From: Desulfurispora thermophila DSM 16022
GTDB lineage: Bacteria; Bacillota; Desulfotomaculia; Desulfotomaculales; Desulfurisporaceae
Direction: 5' to 3'
Assembly (NCBI RefSeq): GCF_000376385.1
Contig: NZ_AQWN01000002.1
Coordinates: forward strand, 115 to 64,114
DNA length: 64,000 nt
Of this stretch, positions 47,553-56,067 are shown piece by piece. The translations under genes and the position numbers were made by a program. Below the pieces are notes generated by a model that was not told the origin of the DNA, did no database searches, and was given only the letters and a program-made list of their open reading frames with translations. How positions within the stretch are numbered: position 1 is the first letter of the stretch; each line of letters starts with the position of its first letter.

Positions 47553-48155
47553 TCAGTCAACCAGTGAGTTTTGATAGGTTAAGTCTTCAAAAGCTTTGAT
47601 GTACTGATAGGGAACTTTGCTGCCAAACCGCACCATAAGCATGTTGGCCGGGTGTTCCAGTATTTCCGGGTCATCAGTGCGGCGTTTTTTAAAGCCGGCG
47701 TAGCCGAACAACTTGGTCAGCATCTTCTGGTAGCTCCAGACATCCAGCCGGCTACCTTTCAAGTCCCAGTGCCAGAAAAATTCGGTGGTGATGACGACAT
47801 ACTCTTCCAGCAGCGGGTTTTCAAAAGCGGTCTCCAGCAGCTTTTTGGCTATGCCCATCTTCTGGTAATCGCGGGCTACTTCAATGGCGCCCAGCTCCAG
47901 AATGCGCGGATGTCTGCTCCACCTGGTGTACTGACTGGGGTAATGAAAGAGGGTGTAGCCAACAATATACTGATTATTGTGAGCAATATAGACAAGCCCT
48001 TCCGGGGACTGGGCAACAATGGTCAGGGCTTCCTGCTGCCGGGCCGGGGAACGAAAATTGCTCAGTTTTTCATGCATGGTCAGGCTGCGGATGAAATCGG
48101 CCGTGACCGGTCCTTCAATAATAATGTTTTCAGTTGCTGTATTGATAATTTTCAT
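47553..48155 (-). CDS. acuA: AcuA-type protein acetyltransferase (GNAT)
   Basis: 200 aa. Matches the B. subtilis AcuA pattern, with LELGAIEVARDYQKMGIAKK as the acetyl-CoA-binding loop at about 89-108 and VITTEFFWHWDLKGS, then LDVWSYQKM. AcuA acetylates the catalytic Lys of acetyl-CoA synthetase and silences it. No acuBC genes follow and no acs lies beside it; the nearest AMP-forming ligase is the one at 40844. Start chosen at ATG 48155 after GGTGGTG; the site is weak. Confidence 0.85.
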   Translation of the reverse strand: MKIINTATENIIIEGPVTADFIRSLTMHEKLSNFRSPARQQEALTIVAQSPEGLVYIAHNNQYIVGYTLFHYPSQYTRWSRHPRILELGAIEVARDYQKMGIAKKLLETAFENPLLEEYVVITTEFFWHWDLKGSRLDVWSYQKMLTKLFGYAGFKKRRTDDPEILEHPANMLMVRFGSKVPYQYIKAFEDLTYQNSLVD

Positions 48156-48298
48156 AGACACCACCGAACCCCAAGTTTTTATATTCCGACATTATTAAAA
48201 TATTCTGATAAAAATAAATAAATCCTGCTGCCGGATAAATATTTTTATCAAAAAAATAGAAATAAGTCAATTCTAAAATGTTAAATAAATGAACATGA

Positions 48299-48325
48299 GA
48301 GCCAGGCCCGGTCGCGGGTCTGGCT
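48299..48325 (-). terminator. Possible terminator after the response regulator gene
   Basis: GCCAGGCCCG - GTCG - CGGGTCTGGC, one wobble pair; the U-run on the - strand is weak. Confidence 0.5.
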
Positions 48326-48334
48326 TGGTTGTTT

Positions 48335-49690
48335 TCAGTTCAAACTGATGCCGTGCTTCTGGCTGCGGTACAGAAGGGCGGAACGGGTAATGCCCAGCAG
48401 TTGGGCAGCCCTGGTCTGGTTGCCGCCGCTTTTCTCCAGGGCTTTGATAATCAGTTCTTTTTCCAGTTCCTCCAACGATATGCCGCCGTCCGGGATGGTG
48501 AGCAAATTTTGCCGGGTAGCCTGCTCCGAGGTGACCAGCAGTTCCTTGGGCAGATCAGCCGGGGTGATTTCCTGGCCCTGACAGATAATTACCGCCCGTT
48601 CAATAACATTTTGCAGTTCCCGGATGTTGCCGGGCCAGTGGTACCTGGTCATCAGTTGCATGGCGGCGGGCGAGATGCGGCTGATTTTGCCATTGGGGGC
48701 AAATTTGCTCAAGAAATGGTTGGCCAGCAGGGGAATATCTTCCTTCCTGTCTCGCAAAGCGGGCATGTTAATCTGAATCACATTGAGCCGGTAATACAAA
48801 TCTTCGCGAAACTGGCCCTTTTCCATCGCCTCTTTTAGGTTGCGGTTGGTGGCGGCAATTACGCGCACATCCACTTTTAAGGTTTCCGTCCCGCCCACCC
48901 TTTCAAATGTTTTTTCCTGGAGTACCCGCAACAGTTTGGCCTGCATGTTCAAAGGCATTTCGGCAATCTCATCCAGAAACAAGGTTCCGTTGTGGGCCAG
49001 TTCAAAACGGCCCGGTTTGCGGTGCAGGGCACCGGTAAAGGCTCCTTTTTCATGGCCAAAAAGTTCGCTTTCCAGCAAATTATCGGGAATAGCGGCGCAG
49101 TTCACCGGTACAAAGGGACCATCCCGGCGCGGGCTGTGCTGGTGAATGGTCACGGCCGCCACTTCCTTGCCGGTGCCGCTTTCGCCGGTAATCAATACAG
49201 TGGCGTTGCTCTGGGCCACTTTATCGATCAGTTTGAGCACTTCCTGCATGGCCGGGCTCTGTCCGATCAACTGGCTGTATTTTTTTTGCAGTTCGGAGCG
49301 TAAAAAGTCCACCTCGCTGGCCAGTTGGGATACCTGCAGGTTTTGCTTGATCACCAGCTTGAGCTCATCCAAATCGAACGGTTTGGTCAGGTAATCAGAT
49401 GCCCCCAGTTTCATGGCTTCAATGGCGGTTTCAATGCTGCCGTGGGCCGTGAGCATGACCACCGGCAGGCGGGGATTCATCTGGCGCGCCTTTTTCAATA
49501 CTTCCAGTCCGTCCATTTCGGGCATCTTCAGATCCAGAATAACCAGGGTGGGGGCTTGCTCTTTGATCATTTCCAGCCCCTGGTGCACCCGGGTGGTGCT
49601 GATGGCCTGATAGCCTTCCTGGCGCATGGCTCTTTCCAGCGCCCAGCACATGTGCTCTTCGTCATCAATGATCAGTATTTTGGGGATCAA
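48335..49690 (-). CDS. NtrC-family response regulator
   Basis: 451 aa. Receiver domain with phospho-acceptor Asp53 (LVILDLKMPEMDG) and Lys in YLTKPFD, AAA+ domain with GESGTGKE, GAFTGA and [10 protein letters not shown], and a C-terminal Fis-type helix-turn-helix (GGNQTRAAQLLGITRSALLYR). Activates sigma-54 promoters on phosphorylation by the kinase encoded just upstream, with which it overlaps by 4 bases. Targets are not known; the 53675 promoter match is one candidate. Confidence 0.95.
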   Translation of the reverse strand: MIPKILIIDDEEHMCWALERAMRQEGYQAISTTRVHQGLEMIKEQAPTLVILDLKMPEMDGLEVLKKARQMNPRLPVVMLTAHGSIETAIEAMKLGASDYLTKPFDLDELKLVIKQNLQVSQLASEVDFLRSELQKKYSQLIGQSPAMQEVLKLIDKVAQSNATVLITGESGTGKEVAAVTIHQHSPRRDGPFVPVNCAAIPDNLLESELFGHEKGAFTGALHRKPGRFELAHNGTLFLDEIAEMPLNMQAKLLRVLQEKTFERVGGTETLKVDVRVIAATNRNLKEAMEKGQFREDLYYRLNVIQINMPALRDRKEDIPLLANHFLSKFAPNGKISRISPAAMQLMTRYHWPGNIRELQNVIERAVIICQGQEITPADLPKELLVTSEQATRQNLLTIPDGGISLEELEKELIIKALEKSGGNQTRAAQLLGITRSALLYRSQKHGISLN

Positions 49691-51228
49691 ATGTAAGCAC
49701 CTTCCTTTTCCTCGGACATACCCGAAAGCGGCAGGGTAATGGTGAATGTACTGCCCGCGCCTGGCGTGCTGGAGACGTGGATTCTGCCGCCGTGCGAGGT
49801 GACGATCTGGTGGCTGATGGAAAGTCCCAGCCCGGTGCCCTGGGATTTTGTAGTATAGAAGGGTTCAAAAATGTGGGCCAGGTTTTCGGGGGCAATCCCC
49901 TCTCCGCTATCTGTGAAAGAGATAAAGGCTTGCTCCCCGTCCTGTCCGGTCCGGATGAGCAGTTTGCCTCCCCGGGGCATGGCCTGGATGGCGTTTAAGA
50001 TCATGTTGACAAAAACCTGTTTCATTCTTTCCGGGTCGGCGCTGAGCATGGGCATGTCTTCCGCCAGTTCGGTGACCAGTTCTATGTTGTGCTGTCTGAG
50101 CATGGGGGAAGTAAATGTTAAAACACGCCTTAATATGTCATTCACACACAGCGGCTGGACAACCGGTGTGTGGGGGCGGCCGAAGTCCAGCAACTCCTGG
50201 ATCACCCGGTTTTGCCTGTCTACCTGTTCTTTGATTACAGAGGTAAACTCCTGGATCTCGGGTTGGTTTTTAAACTCGGCCTCCATAACCTGGACGGTGG
50301 CTTTGATCACACCGATGGGGTTGCGCAACTCATGGGCCACGCCGGTGACCAGCCGCCCCAGGGAAGCCAGCCTTTCCGAGCGGCGCAGCTCTTCTTCCAA
50401 CTGTTCTTTTTGCGCCAGGGCGATGGCCATGGCATTGATGGCCCGGGTGATTTCTCCGGCTTCTCCCGGCATATCGGGGAGCAGTTTATTTAAATCGGTC
50501 TTCATGAGCATGAGCCCTTCTTTAATTTTGCTCACACCGGCTGTCAGGTTGTGGACAAAGAAAAGAGCGCCCAGCGCAGCCAGGAAGAAAATGCTTAAGG
50601 AGATATACCTGGTTAGCAGACGGAAACTGCGGCTCTGGGCGAAGATGGGGTGCAGGCGCTCATCCGCCCAGGCTACGGCTACCAGTCTGTTGTTGTGGAA
50701 GACGGGGGCCAGAAACTCGTATGTTTCGTCATTTAAACTGCTGGTCAGACGGGCCAGGGGACGCTTGCTGGCCACCACGGCCAGCAGGCCGGTTTTGGCC
50801 TCCTCCATGATCCTTTTCTCGCGTTCCCGGCTTTCTTCCGGGGAGAGCTTGCGGTATTGATGCAAGAAACCCTGGACGAATATCTGGTCGCTTTCCGGCA
50901 GATAAAGTCCGATGCGCACCCCGGGAAAACTGGGCACCAGTGGGCCGGCAACCTCGTCAAAAGCGGTCTGGATTGCTTTGACTCCGGCGGCAGTATCGGT
51001 TGCCCAGTCATCACCTGCCGGGTGTTGTTTTTGCAGGCGGTCCTGGATGCCGGGTACAACAATGGTCATGATCAGGGAACGCAGTTTGGTTTCCCGGTCG
51101 CGCAACATGATTTCATCACTTTTGGAGGCGAAAAAGATGTCGTAAAGCATTACCAGAACGGGTATTAAGAGCAATGTGGCCAGTATTAACAAAAATTGTG
51201 TGCGCAGACTTTTGCCCAGAATACGCAC
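49687..51228 (-). CDS. Sensor histidine kinase, NtrB/ZraS-like
   Basis: 513 aa. N-terminal membrane segment (about 10-32), an extracellular sensor of about 150 residues, a second segment (about 197-220), HAMP-like linker, HisKA with the H-box GVAHELRNPIGVIKA and an HATPase with DSGEGIAPENLAH and GTGLGLSIS. The only far-upstream in-frame start, GTG 51228, is fused to the ribosome binding site AAGGAGGTG, so initiation at the next codons (ATT or CTG) or further in should be considered. Confidence 0.92.
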   Translation of the reverse strand: MRILGKSLRTQFLLILATLLLIPVLVMLYDIFFASKSDEIMLRDRETKLRSLIMTIVVPGIQDRLQKQHPAGDDWATDTAAGVKAIQTAFDEVAGPLVPSFPGVRIGLYLPESDQIFVQGFLHQYRKLSPEESREREKRIMEEAKTGLLAVVASKRPLARLTSSLNDETYEFLAPVFHNNRLVAVAWADERLHPIFAQSRSFRLLTRYISLSIFFLAALGALFFVHNLTAGVSKIKEGLMLMKTDLNKLLPDMPGEAGEITRAINAMAIALAQKEQLEEELRRSERLASLGRLVTGVAHELRNPIGVIKATVQVMEAEFKNQPEIQEFTSVIKEQVDRQNRVIQELLDFGRPHTPVVQPLCVNDILRRVLTFTSPMLRQHNIELVTELAEDMPMLSADPERMKQVFVNMILNAIQAMPRGGKLLIRTGQDGEQAFISFTDSGEGIAPENLAHIFEPFYTTKSQGTGLGLSISHQIVTSHGGRIHVSSTPGAGSTFTITLPLSGMSEEKEGAYI

Positions 51229-51301
51229 CTCCTTGCGGTCTGCTGGGAATAACAGGGGATTGTATAATATGACACAATTATTTTTTCAGAAATAATAGCC
51301 T

Positions 51302-51331
51302 TGGACAAACAATGTGTATTTACTGTATAAT
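51302..51331 (+). promoter_or_regulatory. Promoter candidate with a long leader
   Basis: TGGACA (51302-51307), 18 bp, TATAAT (51326-51331). Starts near 51338, 250 bases upstream of the next gene. A second weaker pair, TTGCTG-16-TATAAC, lies at 51489-51516. Confidence 0.55.
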
Positions 51332-51337
51332 ATCAGA

Positions 51338-51587
51338 CAGCCGGGTTGTGATGTTGCTCAGTTACGTGCACTTCTTGCCAGCAATGATGCGGTGCGTTGC
51401 CCTGGTTTCAGTGGTATGGAAAGTGCATGGGTTTGTTTAAAAACAAAATGAGAAAGTTATCACTCTAGCAATCTGTGGTCAGGATGATTTGCTGTTTTGA
51501 TTGATTGTATTATAACATACAGTAAGTTGAGTATAGAAGAGAAATATTGCACAATATGATAAAAATCTCTGTCCGGGAGGGATGTTT
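51338..51587 (+). other. Leader or possible small RNA region
   Basis: About 250 bases between the 51302 promoter and the 51588 gene, with no ORF or recognised riboswitch. GC content is mixed, unlike the AT-rich flanks. Confidence 0.35.
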
Positions 51588-52217
51588 ATGCAAAAGGAAT
51601 TGCTGGAAATGTTTGCTAAGCAGAAAAAAGTTTTTTTGCGCCAGCAAAAGAGTGATCTGCCCGGAGAAACCAAGAAAATTCTGGATCGTTTTGAGGAGTG
51701 GCTCAGGGGAGGAATGGATGGAGAGGCGGGGCAGGAATGGCCGCAGCTGGCCTATGGGGATTTTGTCAATATGGTTTTGGCTATGGTCAAAGAAAAGCTG
51801 GCCAGACAGTCGATTAGTATTAATTATGAGCTGCCCGGCCAGAGTTTGGGGATCAGCGAGTCCTGGAAATGTATTAAGGTTTTCGGAAATAAAGATATCT
51901 ATTATCGTATCGGTCGTACCCGGCCACGCAAGGGACCGCATGCCGGCAAGGAGATTCTGGTTTTTGATCTGGTAATGGACGGTTATAAAAAGCAGGTTTT
52001 CCTGCCCTTACTGGAAAGTAAGGCCGAAATGGAGAAAATGCTGGGACAGGAGCTGGAAAGGGAGCTTCCCAAGGTGGAATCCACGGGCAAGTATCGTTTG
52101 AAGGTGGTGCTCCCCTTCAGCATGGTCCACAAAGGTGAAGTGGAAGCCGCGGCAGCCAGGCTGGCCGATTTTATTGCGGTAACCTACCAAAAGCTTTCGC
52201 AGTTAGGGGTCAATTAG
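51588..52217 (+). CDS. Hypothetical protein, 209 aa
   Basis: Starts MQKELLEMFAKQKKVFLRQQ. ATG 51588 is preferred to ATG 51582 because GGGAGGG immediately precedes the latter. Not recognised. Soluble; a charged helical N-terminus (about 1-50), a mixed alpha-beta centre containing GNKDIYYRIGRTRPRKGPHA and a C-terminal EAAAARLADFIAVTYQKL helix. The 3' end overlaps the converging TauE gene by 15 bases. Confidence 0.7.
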   Translation: MQKELLEMFAKQKKVFLRQQKSDLPGETKKILDRFEEWLRGGMDGEAGQEWPQLAYGDFVNMVLAMVKEKLARQSISINYELPGQSLGISESWKCIKVFGNKDIYYRIGRTRPRKGPHAGKEILVFDLVMDGYKKQVFLPLLESKAEMEKMLGQELERELPKVESTGKYRLKVVLPFSMVHKGEVEAAAARLADFIAVTYQKLSQLGVN

Positions 52218-53207
52218 GCTGGTGGAGCCGGTAACCGTTTGACCTGTGACCGGTGGGGGACTGACTTTGGCCTGGTTTTTTTGTGCAGACAGCAAGCCGC
52301 TCCCGAGTAAAAGCAGAGGGGTGCAGGCCAGGGCGGCATACACGGGTAAATGGTCGGGCAGTTTTACGGCGATGCCGGGCAAGTATGTTAATAAAATTGT
52401 ACCACTTGTAATGGTTGTGAAGCAGATTTCCGCTGCCTGTCTGTGGTGCAGAGGGTGCTTTTCGCTCCAGAAACAGCCGATCTGTCTTCCCAGGGCCGAG
52501 GATATCAGCAGGGTGAGCAAAGCCGGTAAATTGTTCAAGCTGCCCTGGGCTATGGTCAGCAGGAGCACAGAACCGTAGATGAGTATGCCGGCTATGTTTT
52601 CCGTATTGCGGGATAAATTTGCCGGTAGGCCGAGTAGATACATGCCTGCCGCCAGACCCAGCAGGCCCGGCCCCATGCCGCTGAAGCCGGTCAGCACTCC
52701 CAGGATTAGGGCGACCAGGGCTACCCGACCAACGGTAATGTATTGCAGCCCGACTGCACCCGGAGCGGCCAGGGATAGGAAAGGCCAGAAAAGCCCTGCG
52801 GGTGGCAGGGGGTTATCCTGGTAATAGCCGTTACGGCAGTAAAACAAAAACTGTCGCATGTTGCTGGCAATGAATATCATTATACCAGCGCTGTACAGTA
52901 CCAGAAAGGCGACAGTGCCGTGGGACATCTGGCTCAAGATGGTTAGCAGGTGTTGCCCGGCCCAGATGGCGGGTAAAGCGACAATGCCGGTTACCAATGC
53001 CACCCGGCGCATGGCCGGTGGTTTGACTTGAGCTGTGATATGTCCGGTCGCTGTGTGGGTAAAGTGATAAGTGCAGGCCAGGGCTACGGCGGCGGCCGGG
53101 CTGAATTGCAGGCTGAGTAATAATGGTACCAGCATTATAGAAATAGCGTTATTTATAAAGCTGGCCAGCAAACCCGCGCTCAGTCCCAGCAGTGCGGTTA
53201 GTAGCAT
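52203..53207 (-). CDS. TauE/SafE-family membrane permease
   Basis: 334 aa from ATG 53207 (MLLTALLGLSAGLLASFINN) behind GAGGTGATC; the frame is open another 35 codons but without membrane or start signals. About eight to nine hydrophobic segments with two related halves (GLSAGLLASFIN and LTGFSGMGPGLLGLAAGMYL). Family members export sulfite, sulfoacetate or other organic anions; the substrate here is unknown. Confidence 0.88.
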   Translation of the reverse strand: MLLTALLGLSAGLLASFINNAISIMLVPLLLSLQFSPAAAVALACTYHFTHTATGHITAQVKPPAMRRVALVTGIVALPAIWAGQHLLTILSQMSHGTVAFLVLYSAGIMIFIASNMRQFLFYCRNGYYQDNPLPPAGLFWPFLSLAAPGAVGLQYITVGRVALVALILGVLTGFSGMGPGLLGLAAGMYLLGLPANLSRNTENIAGILIYGSVLLLTIAQGSLNNLPALLTLLISSALGRQIGCFWSEKHPLHHRQAAEICFTTITSGTILLTYLPGIAVKLPDHLPVYAALACTPLLLLGSGLLSAQKNQAKVSPPPVTGQTVTGSTSLIDP

Positions 53208-53604
53208 AGCGATCACCTCGGTATGATAAGTGTTTAAAAACATACAGTTAGGACATATCCGACCAAGTTGCACCTGAGAAGTTTTACAATAGCAGAGTAT
53301 ATAATTGTGCAATAATGAACAAAGACAATGTGTTTATGTCCTGAAGAGTGCGTGTGCCCCGGTCCGGGGCATAATTTGGTGCATAATATCGATCAAGCAA
53401 TTGTTGATTACTAAGGGTCGACATTAAAGTTTGCCGCCTGGTGGGCTAAAAGTTGTATATTTATGTGAATGTGAAAACAATAACTATTATTTGCTATTAT
53501 AGCATGGGGTGGTTGATAGTGACAAGAAGAATGTGAGATCTGGCGGGAATTTTACCGGTTTTATTTAGCATTCTGTGTTCCTTAAAAACGCTGGAGCTTG
53601 AGCA

Positions 53605-53636
53605 TTTAAGCATGAAACAATTTAAGCATGAAACAA
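53605..53636. repeat. 16-bp perfect tandem repeat
   Basis: TTTAAGCATGAAACAA at 53605-53620 and again at 53621-53636. Located 39-70 bp upstream of the 53675 promoter match, so it may be a regulator-binding site. Confidence 0.8.
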
Positions 53637-53674
53637 TGGAGAGAAGGTTATAATTTTTTATGACAATTGTCATC

Positions 53675-53690
53675 TGGCACAAGATATGCA
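53675..53690 (+). promoter_or_regulatory. Sigma-54-like promoter of the CBS-domain gene
   Basis: TGGCAC-AAGAT-ATGCA against TGGCAC-N5-TTGCA: perfect -24, one mismatch in -12, correct spacing. The expected start near 53702 is 36 bases before ATG 53738. Confidence 0.5.
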
Positions 53691-53737
53691 TTGCTGATTG
53701 TCAACCAGAACAGAGTGTACGCAGGGGAGTGATTAAA

Positions 53738-54271
53738 ATGTTAAATACCAGTGTGGCCGGTGTACAGCAGTACCGGGAGAAAACAGTGGGGGAAATTATG
53801 CGGCCTCTGGAGACATTGTCCGCTGTTTCTGCCCGCACCACTATTGGCGATGCGGTATATCTTTTGTGTCATAATCTGGCCAGCCAGGGCGAGACCATGC
53901 CATATCTACTGGTGTTTGATAACAAGAAACTGGTTGGCCTGGTAGGAGCGGGGCAATTGCTGGCCGCTGTCGACCCACCCGGCCTGAAAAACGATTGGTA
54001 CAGAGGATGGAATGTCACAGACTGGTGTGAGCCGGACTTTCTGGAGGGTATTTTTGCGCACCGTTGCCTGGAAGCGGCGGAGAAACCGGTGAGCGATGTA
54101 ATGCAGCCGCTGGGGGAAGGGTTGAAGGCAGGCGATTCGCTGGCCAAAGCTGTATACAGTTTTCTGCGCCGGAAGACCGAACTTTTGCCGGTACAAAAAA
54201 ACGGACTGGTGGTAGGTGTGGTGCGGCGACTGGATGTATTGTATGAGATGGGCAAGCTGCTTGGCGGGTGA
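53738..54271 (+). CDS. CBS-domain pair protein
   Basis: 177 aa from ATG 53738 (MLNTSVAGVQQYREKTVGEI) after AGGGGAGTGATT. Two CBS motifs, about 18-75 (VGEIMRPLETLSAVSARTTI, then YLLVFDNKKLVGLV) and about 118-177 (VSDVMQPLGEGLKAGDSLAK, then LLPVQKNGLVVGVV), separated by a ~40-residue Trp-rich insert. CBS pairs bind adenine nucleotides or SAM; no enzyme domain is attached, so it is probably a sensor. Confidence 0.87.
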   Translation: MLNTSVAGVQQYREKTVGEIMRPLETLSAVSARTTIGDAVYLLCHNLASQGETMPYLLVFDNKKLVGLVGAGQLLAAVDPPGLKNDWYRGWNVTDWCEPDFLEGIFAHRCLEAAEKPVSDVMQPLGEGLKAGDSLAKAVYSFLRRKTELLPVQKNGLVVGVVRRLDVLYEMGKLLGG

Positions 54272-54453
54272 AACCTGTTCGCAACTTTAGTCAAGTGAAG
54301 AAGATTGGGTTGGAGATATAAAAATATTAAGCTGGAATGGAAAAAGCATGGTGATTATGATAACAAGAGGGGGAGGTGACTCTCTTGTTATTTTATTTAA
54401 CAGTATAAACAATTAATAAAATTAAAACATTTACTGAAATTGACATCTATTTG

Positions 54454-54462
54454 TGGTATAAT
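54454..54462 (+). promoter_or_regulatory. Extended -10 promoter of the 54592 MBL gene
   Basis: TGGTATAAT (TG-n-TATAAT). The TTGACA at 54440 is only 11 bp away, too close to be the -35. Leaves a leader of about 125 bases. Confidence 0.6.
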
Positions 54463-54503
54463 AACCAGGTAAAGACCTTATGGATGTGACGGATGACTGG
54501 CGG

Positions 54504-54569
54504 GATAGCATTATCTCATTCAGGTTGTAAATATATAATATAATCAAACAATGCTAAATGAGATAGCAT
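54504..54569. repeat. Inverted and direct repeats in the MBL gene leader
   Basis: TATCTCATT (54512-54520) and AATGAGATA (54557-54565) are perfect inverted copies; GATAGCAT occurs at 54504 and again at 54562. The leader RNA could fold around the ribosome binding region, or the sites could bind a repressor. Confidence 0.55.
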
Positions 54570-54591
54570 GAAGGAAGGCGAGGATGAGCCA

Positions 54592-55578
54592 ATGTCTGTA
54601 GTACAGGTAACCGAGGACATTTTTTTGGTCCAGGTTCCTCTACCATTTCGCCTAAACCAGGTTAATTGCTATGTAATTATTGCGGACGGGGGATGGGACA
54701 TAATTGATTGTGGTTTGAACTACGCAGAGGCGCGCGAGGCCTGGATGGCAGCGCTGCGGGAATTGGGTGGCAAGTTTACTGATATCAAGCGAATTTTTTT
54801 AACTCACTACCACCCCGATCATTATGGCCTGGCCGGTTGGTTACAGGAGCAGAGCGGGGCATCGGTTTATGTCCACAGTGCGGAGAAACGCTCCATTGAA
54901 GAAGTTTGGAAGCGGGGGCGTACCAATTACCCCCTGGTGGGGGACATGTTCAAAGAGCACGGCATGCCCGAAGAGCTGGCGGATGAACTGGTGCAGGATA
55001 TGTTAAAAATGCTGCCTCTGGTGCAACCTTACCCGCAATGCGATTTTCTGACCGGCAATGAGGAATTGACAATGGCGGGAAATATTTTTCGCTTGTTGCA
55101 CACGCCGGGTCATTCCGACGGCCATGTTTGCTATTTTTGCGAGCGGGAGGGCATACTGTTTTCGGGCGATCACCTGCTGCCCAAAATATCGTCCAACATC
55201 AGCCTGTGGCCCACCTCTCACCCCAATCCCCTGGAGCACTTTTTGCGCTCGCTGGAGATTGTGGGCTGCCTGCCGGTAAAAAGTGTGCTCCCAGCCCATG
55301 GGCCGGTTTTCAGCGATTGTGCCAAACGGGTGGATGAACTCCTGTGCCACCACCAGCAAAGACTGCTGCAAATCTGTCGGATCATGGGGAGGGATGAAAA
55401 GACAGCTTTTCAGATTTGCCAGGCCCTGTTCGGTGCGGGTTTAAACAATCACGAACAACGTTTTGCCATGGCCGAGACACTGTCCCACCTGGCTTATCTG
55501 GAAAGCCGCGCTCGGATCAGCTCCCGGCACATTGGCGGGAAAATTTTCTTCCGCCTTACTGCCAGCTTTCCAGAGTGA
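54592..55578 (+). CDS. MBL-fold hydrolase, long form
   Basis: 328 aa from ATG 54592 (MSVVQVTEDIFLVQVPLPFR) after GAGGATGAG. Zinc motif HYHPDH at 72-77, TPGHSDGH, FSGDHLLPKIS and PAHGP complete the site. The C-terminal ~80 residues (HQQRLLQICRIMGRDEKTAF onward) form the helical extension of the YqgX/LACTB2-like subgroup. Substrate unknown. Overlaps a converging small ORF by 23 bases. Confidence 0.88.
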   Translation: MSVVQVTEDIFLVQVPLPFRLNQVNCYVIIADGGWDIIDCGLNYAEAREAWMAALRELGGKFTDIKRIFLTHYHPDHYGLAGWLQEQSGASVYVHSAEKRSIEEVWKRGRTNYPLVGDMFKEHGMPEELADELVQDMLKMLPLVQPYPQCDFLTGNEELTMAGNIFRLLHTPGHSDGHVCYFCEREGILFSGDHLLPKISSNISLWPTSHPNPLEHFLRSLEIVGCLPVKSVLPAHGPVFSDCAKRVDELLCHHQQRLLQICRIMGRDEKTAFQICQALFGAGLNNHEQRFAMAETLSHLAYLESRARISSRHIGGKIFFRLTASFPE

Positions 55579-55795
55579 GCAAAGCGGCATAATCGCCGGT
55601 TTGGAAAAACTTTTCCCGCTTTTCCCGGCTCAGGCAACTCACCTGCAGGTGGCGGGGGTTGTAACCGCCGGCGATGAGCTGGTTGCGGCGTTTTTGCACC
55701 TCTCTTTTGCTCCCCACCAGGAGCAGGAGCTGGCGCTGGGTGTCTACCAGACGGCAGGCGAAGCGGTATTCATCTATGTTAATTACGGCGGCCAT
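55556..55795 (-). CDS. Small hypothetical protein, 79 aa
   Basis: MAAVINIDEYRFACRLVDTQ at the start, ATG behind AAGGGGGCG, the only plausible gene in this stretch. Basic, predicted alpha-beta (LLLLVGSKREVQKRRNQLIA). Not recognised. Overlaps the end of the MBL gene by 23 bases on the other strand. Confidence 0.55.
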   Translation of the reverse strand: MAAVINIDEYRFACRLVDTQRQLLLLVGSKREVQKRRNQLIAGGYNPRHLQVSCLSREKREKFFQTGDYAALLTLESWQ

Positions 55796-56067
55796 GCTTA
55801 CGCCCCCTTGTGAAATATTTTGTTTATATTATATAATTATACTGCTGATTGTGCAATATGTCACATATTCTGGTGTAAAAATAATAAAATTAAAAAATAA
55901 ATTTTTGTTAATGGAAATAATTTTAATGAGCGTATGCGCTCAATTATCTTGTCTATTAAGCAATAGGGGTGTAAAATTTAACCGCACGGCCTTAAAATTT
56001 AACCTTAACCTATTGGCTAGATATCTGAATATTTTGTATAATTGGAAAATCAGGAAGTGATATTACC

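Larger units (their letters stand above)
53208..53737. other. 530-base intergenic region with repeat and sigma-54-like site
   Basis: AT-rich and without a convincing gene. It contains CCCCGGTCCGGGGC (stem at about 53358-53371), a 16-bp tandem repeat and the sigma-54 promoter match, listed separately. The left end should hold the TauE promoter. Confidence 0.55.
54272..54591. other. Intergenic region with promoter and repeats
   Basis: AT-rich, no gene. It contains the extended -10 promoter at 54454 and the TATCTCATT/AATGAGATA repeat. Confidence 0.55.

Noticed and set aside
54440-54462. TTGACA with TATAAT as a standard sigma-A promoter
   Set aside because: The spacer is only 11 bp; the -10 is kept as an extended -10 element alone.
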